A DNA stretch of 64,000 nt from contig JAPOTF010000161.1 of the NCBI GenBank assembly GCA_026709325.1, positions 1 to 64,000 on the forward strand, given 5' to 3'. Positions within the stretch are counted from its first letter, which is position 1; every line of letters starts with the position of its first letter. Origin of the DNA: Roseovarius sp. GTDB lineage: Bacteria; Pseudomonadota; Alphaproteobacteria; Rhodobacterales; Rhodobacteraceae. Below, piece by piece: positions 62,859-64,000 of this stretch. Below the pieces are notes generated by a model. The model did no database searches. It worked only from the letters and a program-made list of their open reading frames with translations, and was not told where the DNA came from. The position numbers were made by a program, and so were the translations under genes.

Positions 62859-64000
62859 ATGAATTTGTCATCCATGCTGCTTGCGCGCGCCGAAGCCGGA
62901 AATCCGGTACGAGTGGGCCTAATAGGAGCCGGCAAGTTTGGCTCGATGATTCTGGCGCAGGCCAGAAACATGCCGGGGTTTCATGTCGCTGGCGTTGCGG
63001 ATCTCGACATTGGCAGAGCAAGGGCGTCGCTCGCCCGCGTGCACTGGGAGGAGGATAGATGCAGCGCCAAAAATCCCGGCGAGGCGCGCGCCAATGGCAC
63101 GACATGGCTGACGGATGACGCCATCTCGCTTGTCCGGGAGGAAAGCGTTGACGTGGTGATTGAGGCAACCGGCCACCCGACTGCCGGCATTCGCCATGCG
63201 ATGCAGGCCATGGATCACGGCAAGCATGTCATCATGGTCAATGTTGAAGCGGACGTGCTTTGCGGAGCCGTTATGGCCGAACGCGCCGAAAGCAGGGGCG
63301 TTGTCTATTCAATGGCATACGGAGACCAGCCGGCGGCCATATGCGAGTTGGTCGACTGGGTTCGCGCATCGGGTTTTGAACTGGTTGCCGCGGGAAAGGG
63401 AATGAACTTCGCTCCGGGGTACCGCTATTCCACACCGGATACCGTATGGGAACACTATGGCTTCAGCGAGGAAGAGGTCGCATCTGGCGACTTCAATCCC
63501 AAGATGTTCAATTCATTCACCGATGGCACAAAATCCGCCATTGAAATGTCCGCCGTCGCCAACGCGACGGGCCTCGACTGCCCTGAAGACGGCCTCCGCT
63601 TCCATCCCGCGGGCGCCCATGATCTGGCCAGAGTGTTTAAACCCAAATCCGATGGCGGTCGCCTGGAAAAGGCCGGACTCGTCGATATAGCGGCAAGCCG
63701 GGAGCCCGATGGGCGCATTGTCGCGAACCACATCCAATACGGCATGTTCGTAACGTTCCGCGCACCTGGAGAATATACGCGCGCCTGCTTTCGCCAATAT
63801 GGCCTCATGACCGATGACACCGGATGGTATGGCTCAATGTGGCGGCCTTTTCACCTTATCGGGCTGGAAACGTCGATCTCGGTTCTTTCCGCCGCCTTGC
63901 GCGGCGAGCCTACGGGGTCCACTCGAATGTACCGCGCCGATGCCGTTGCCGCGGCCAAAGGCAATCTTGAAACCGGCGACATCCTTGACGGGGAGGGCGG
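62859..64000 (+). CDS. NAD(P)-binding oxidoreductase with C-terminal SAF domain, cut by window end
   Basis: 381 residues visible from MNLSSMLLARAEAGNPVRV, with GGAGGGA upstream; open to the last base. Homoserine-dehydrogenase-like Rossmann start RVGLIGAGKFGSMILAQARNM, then DVVIEATGHPTAGIRHAMQAMDHGKHVIMVNVEADVLCG, a catalytic-type domain, and the beginning of a SAF domain (AAAKGNLETGDILDG). Proteins of this layout are often mislabelled FlgA because of the SAF domain; some act in branched or short sugar-acid pathways. It faces away from the transketolase operon across a 200-bp gap. Confidence 0.82.
   Translation, partial: MNLSSMLLARAEAGNPVRVGLIGAGKFGSMILAQARNMPGFHVAGVADLDIGRARASLARVHWEEDRCSAKNPGEARANGTTWLTDDAISLVREESVDVVIEATGHPTAGIRHAMQAMDHGKHVIMVNVEADVLCGAVMAERAESRGVVYSMAYGDQPAAICELVDWVRASGFELVAAGKGMNFAPGYRYSTPDTVWEHYGFSEEEVASGDFNPKMFNSFTDGTKSAIEMSAVANATGLDCPEDGLRFHPAGAHDLARVFKPKSDGGRLEKAGLVDIAASREPDGRIVANHIQYGMFVTFRAPGEYTRACFRQYGLMTDDTGWYGSMWRPFHLIGLETSISVLSAALRGEPTGSTRMYRADAVAAAKGNLETGDILDGEG

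Overview
The window reads as a chromosomal segment of an alphaproteobacterium of moderate GC. The markers are the Usg protein, the two-domain dCTP deaminase, a SUF operon with YIP1-like membrane genes, the scpAB-nagZ-SPOR-argS-dgt run, and the yceD-rpmF-plsX-fabH-ihfA-merR run ending at tRNA-Pro. Housekeeping gene order suggests the Rhodobacterales/Rhodospirillales side of the class, but genus cannot be told from this sequence alone.

Layout. (1) 1-800: an island-like edge with a transposase tail, the C-terminal remnant of a HerA-type ATPase, an intact tRNA-Arg(CCG) and a decayed second tRNA-Arg. (2) 1.0-8.7 kb, minus strand: iron-sulfur assembly operon iscS-sufB-(small ORFs)-sufC-sufD-two membrane proteins-sufS, with no IscR regulator beside it. 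(3) 9-34 kb: core genes. These include mfd, hemB, usg, gyrA, olsB, bamE, the fatty-acid/ribosome cluster with ihfA and merR, tRNA-Pro, dcd, then scpB/scpA/nagZ/SPOR/argS/dgt (minus) facing erpA-xthA (plus). (4) 34.1-40.2 kb, minus strand: a cassette of an M20 amidohydrolase, a periplasmic binding protein and a complete Liv-type ABC transporter. It has uneven base composition and an IS5-type transposase remnant lies just beyond its M20 end. (5) 41-44.5 kb: repeat-rich DNA followed by a MerR regulator, a VWA protein translationally coupled to it, and an unrecognised helical protein. (6) 44.7-50.8 kb: a decayed acetylornithine deacetylase gene, RNase P RNA, ampD-like, a lipoprotein, gatA-gatC, trmB and a DMT exporter. 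(7) 50.8-64 kb: a sugar-acid catabolic island. It holds a TRAP transporter, UxaA-type dehydratase, BDH2/2-keto-3-deoxy-fuconate dehydrogenase-like SDR, FAH-family hydrolase, Gfo/Idh/MocA oxidoreductase, a second SDR, a 3-hydroxyisobutyrate dehydrogenase-like enzyme, a split transketolase and a SAF-domain oxidoreductase cut by the window end.

How it fits together. The SUF operon supplies Fe-S clusters and the ErpA/IscA-type carrier at 32.9 kb would deliver them. The two accessory catabolic regions (4 and 7) each pair an importer with enzymes able to process its cargo. The best candidates for something undescribed are the MerR-VWA-helical protein operon with its upstream repeats, and the dehydratase/SDR/FAH set, which would make a non-phosphorylating deoxy-sugar-acid route. 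No CRISPR array, rRNA operon or intact prophage was seen.
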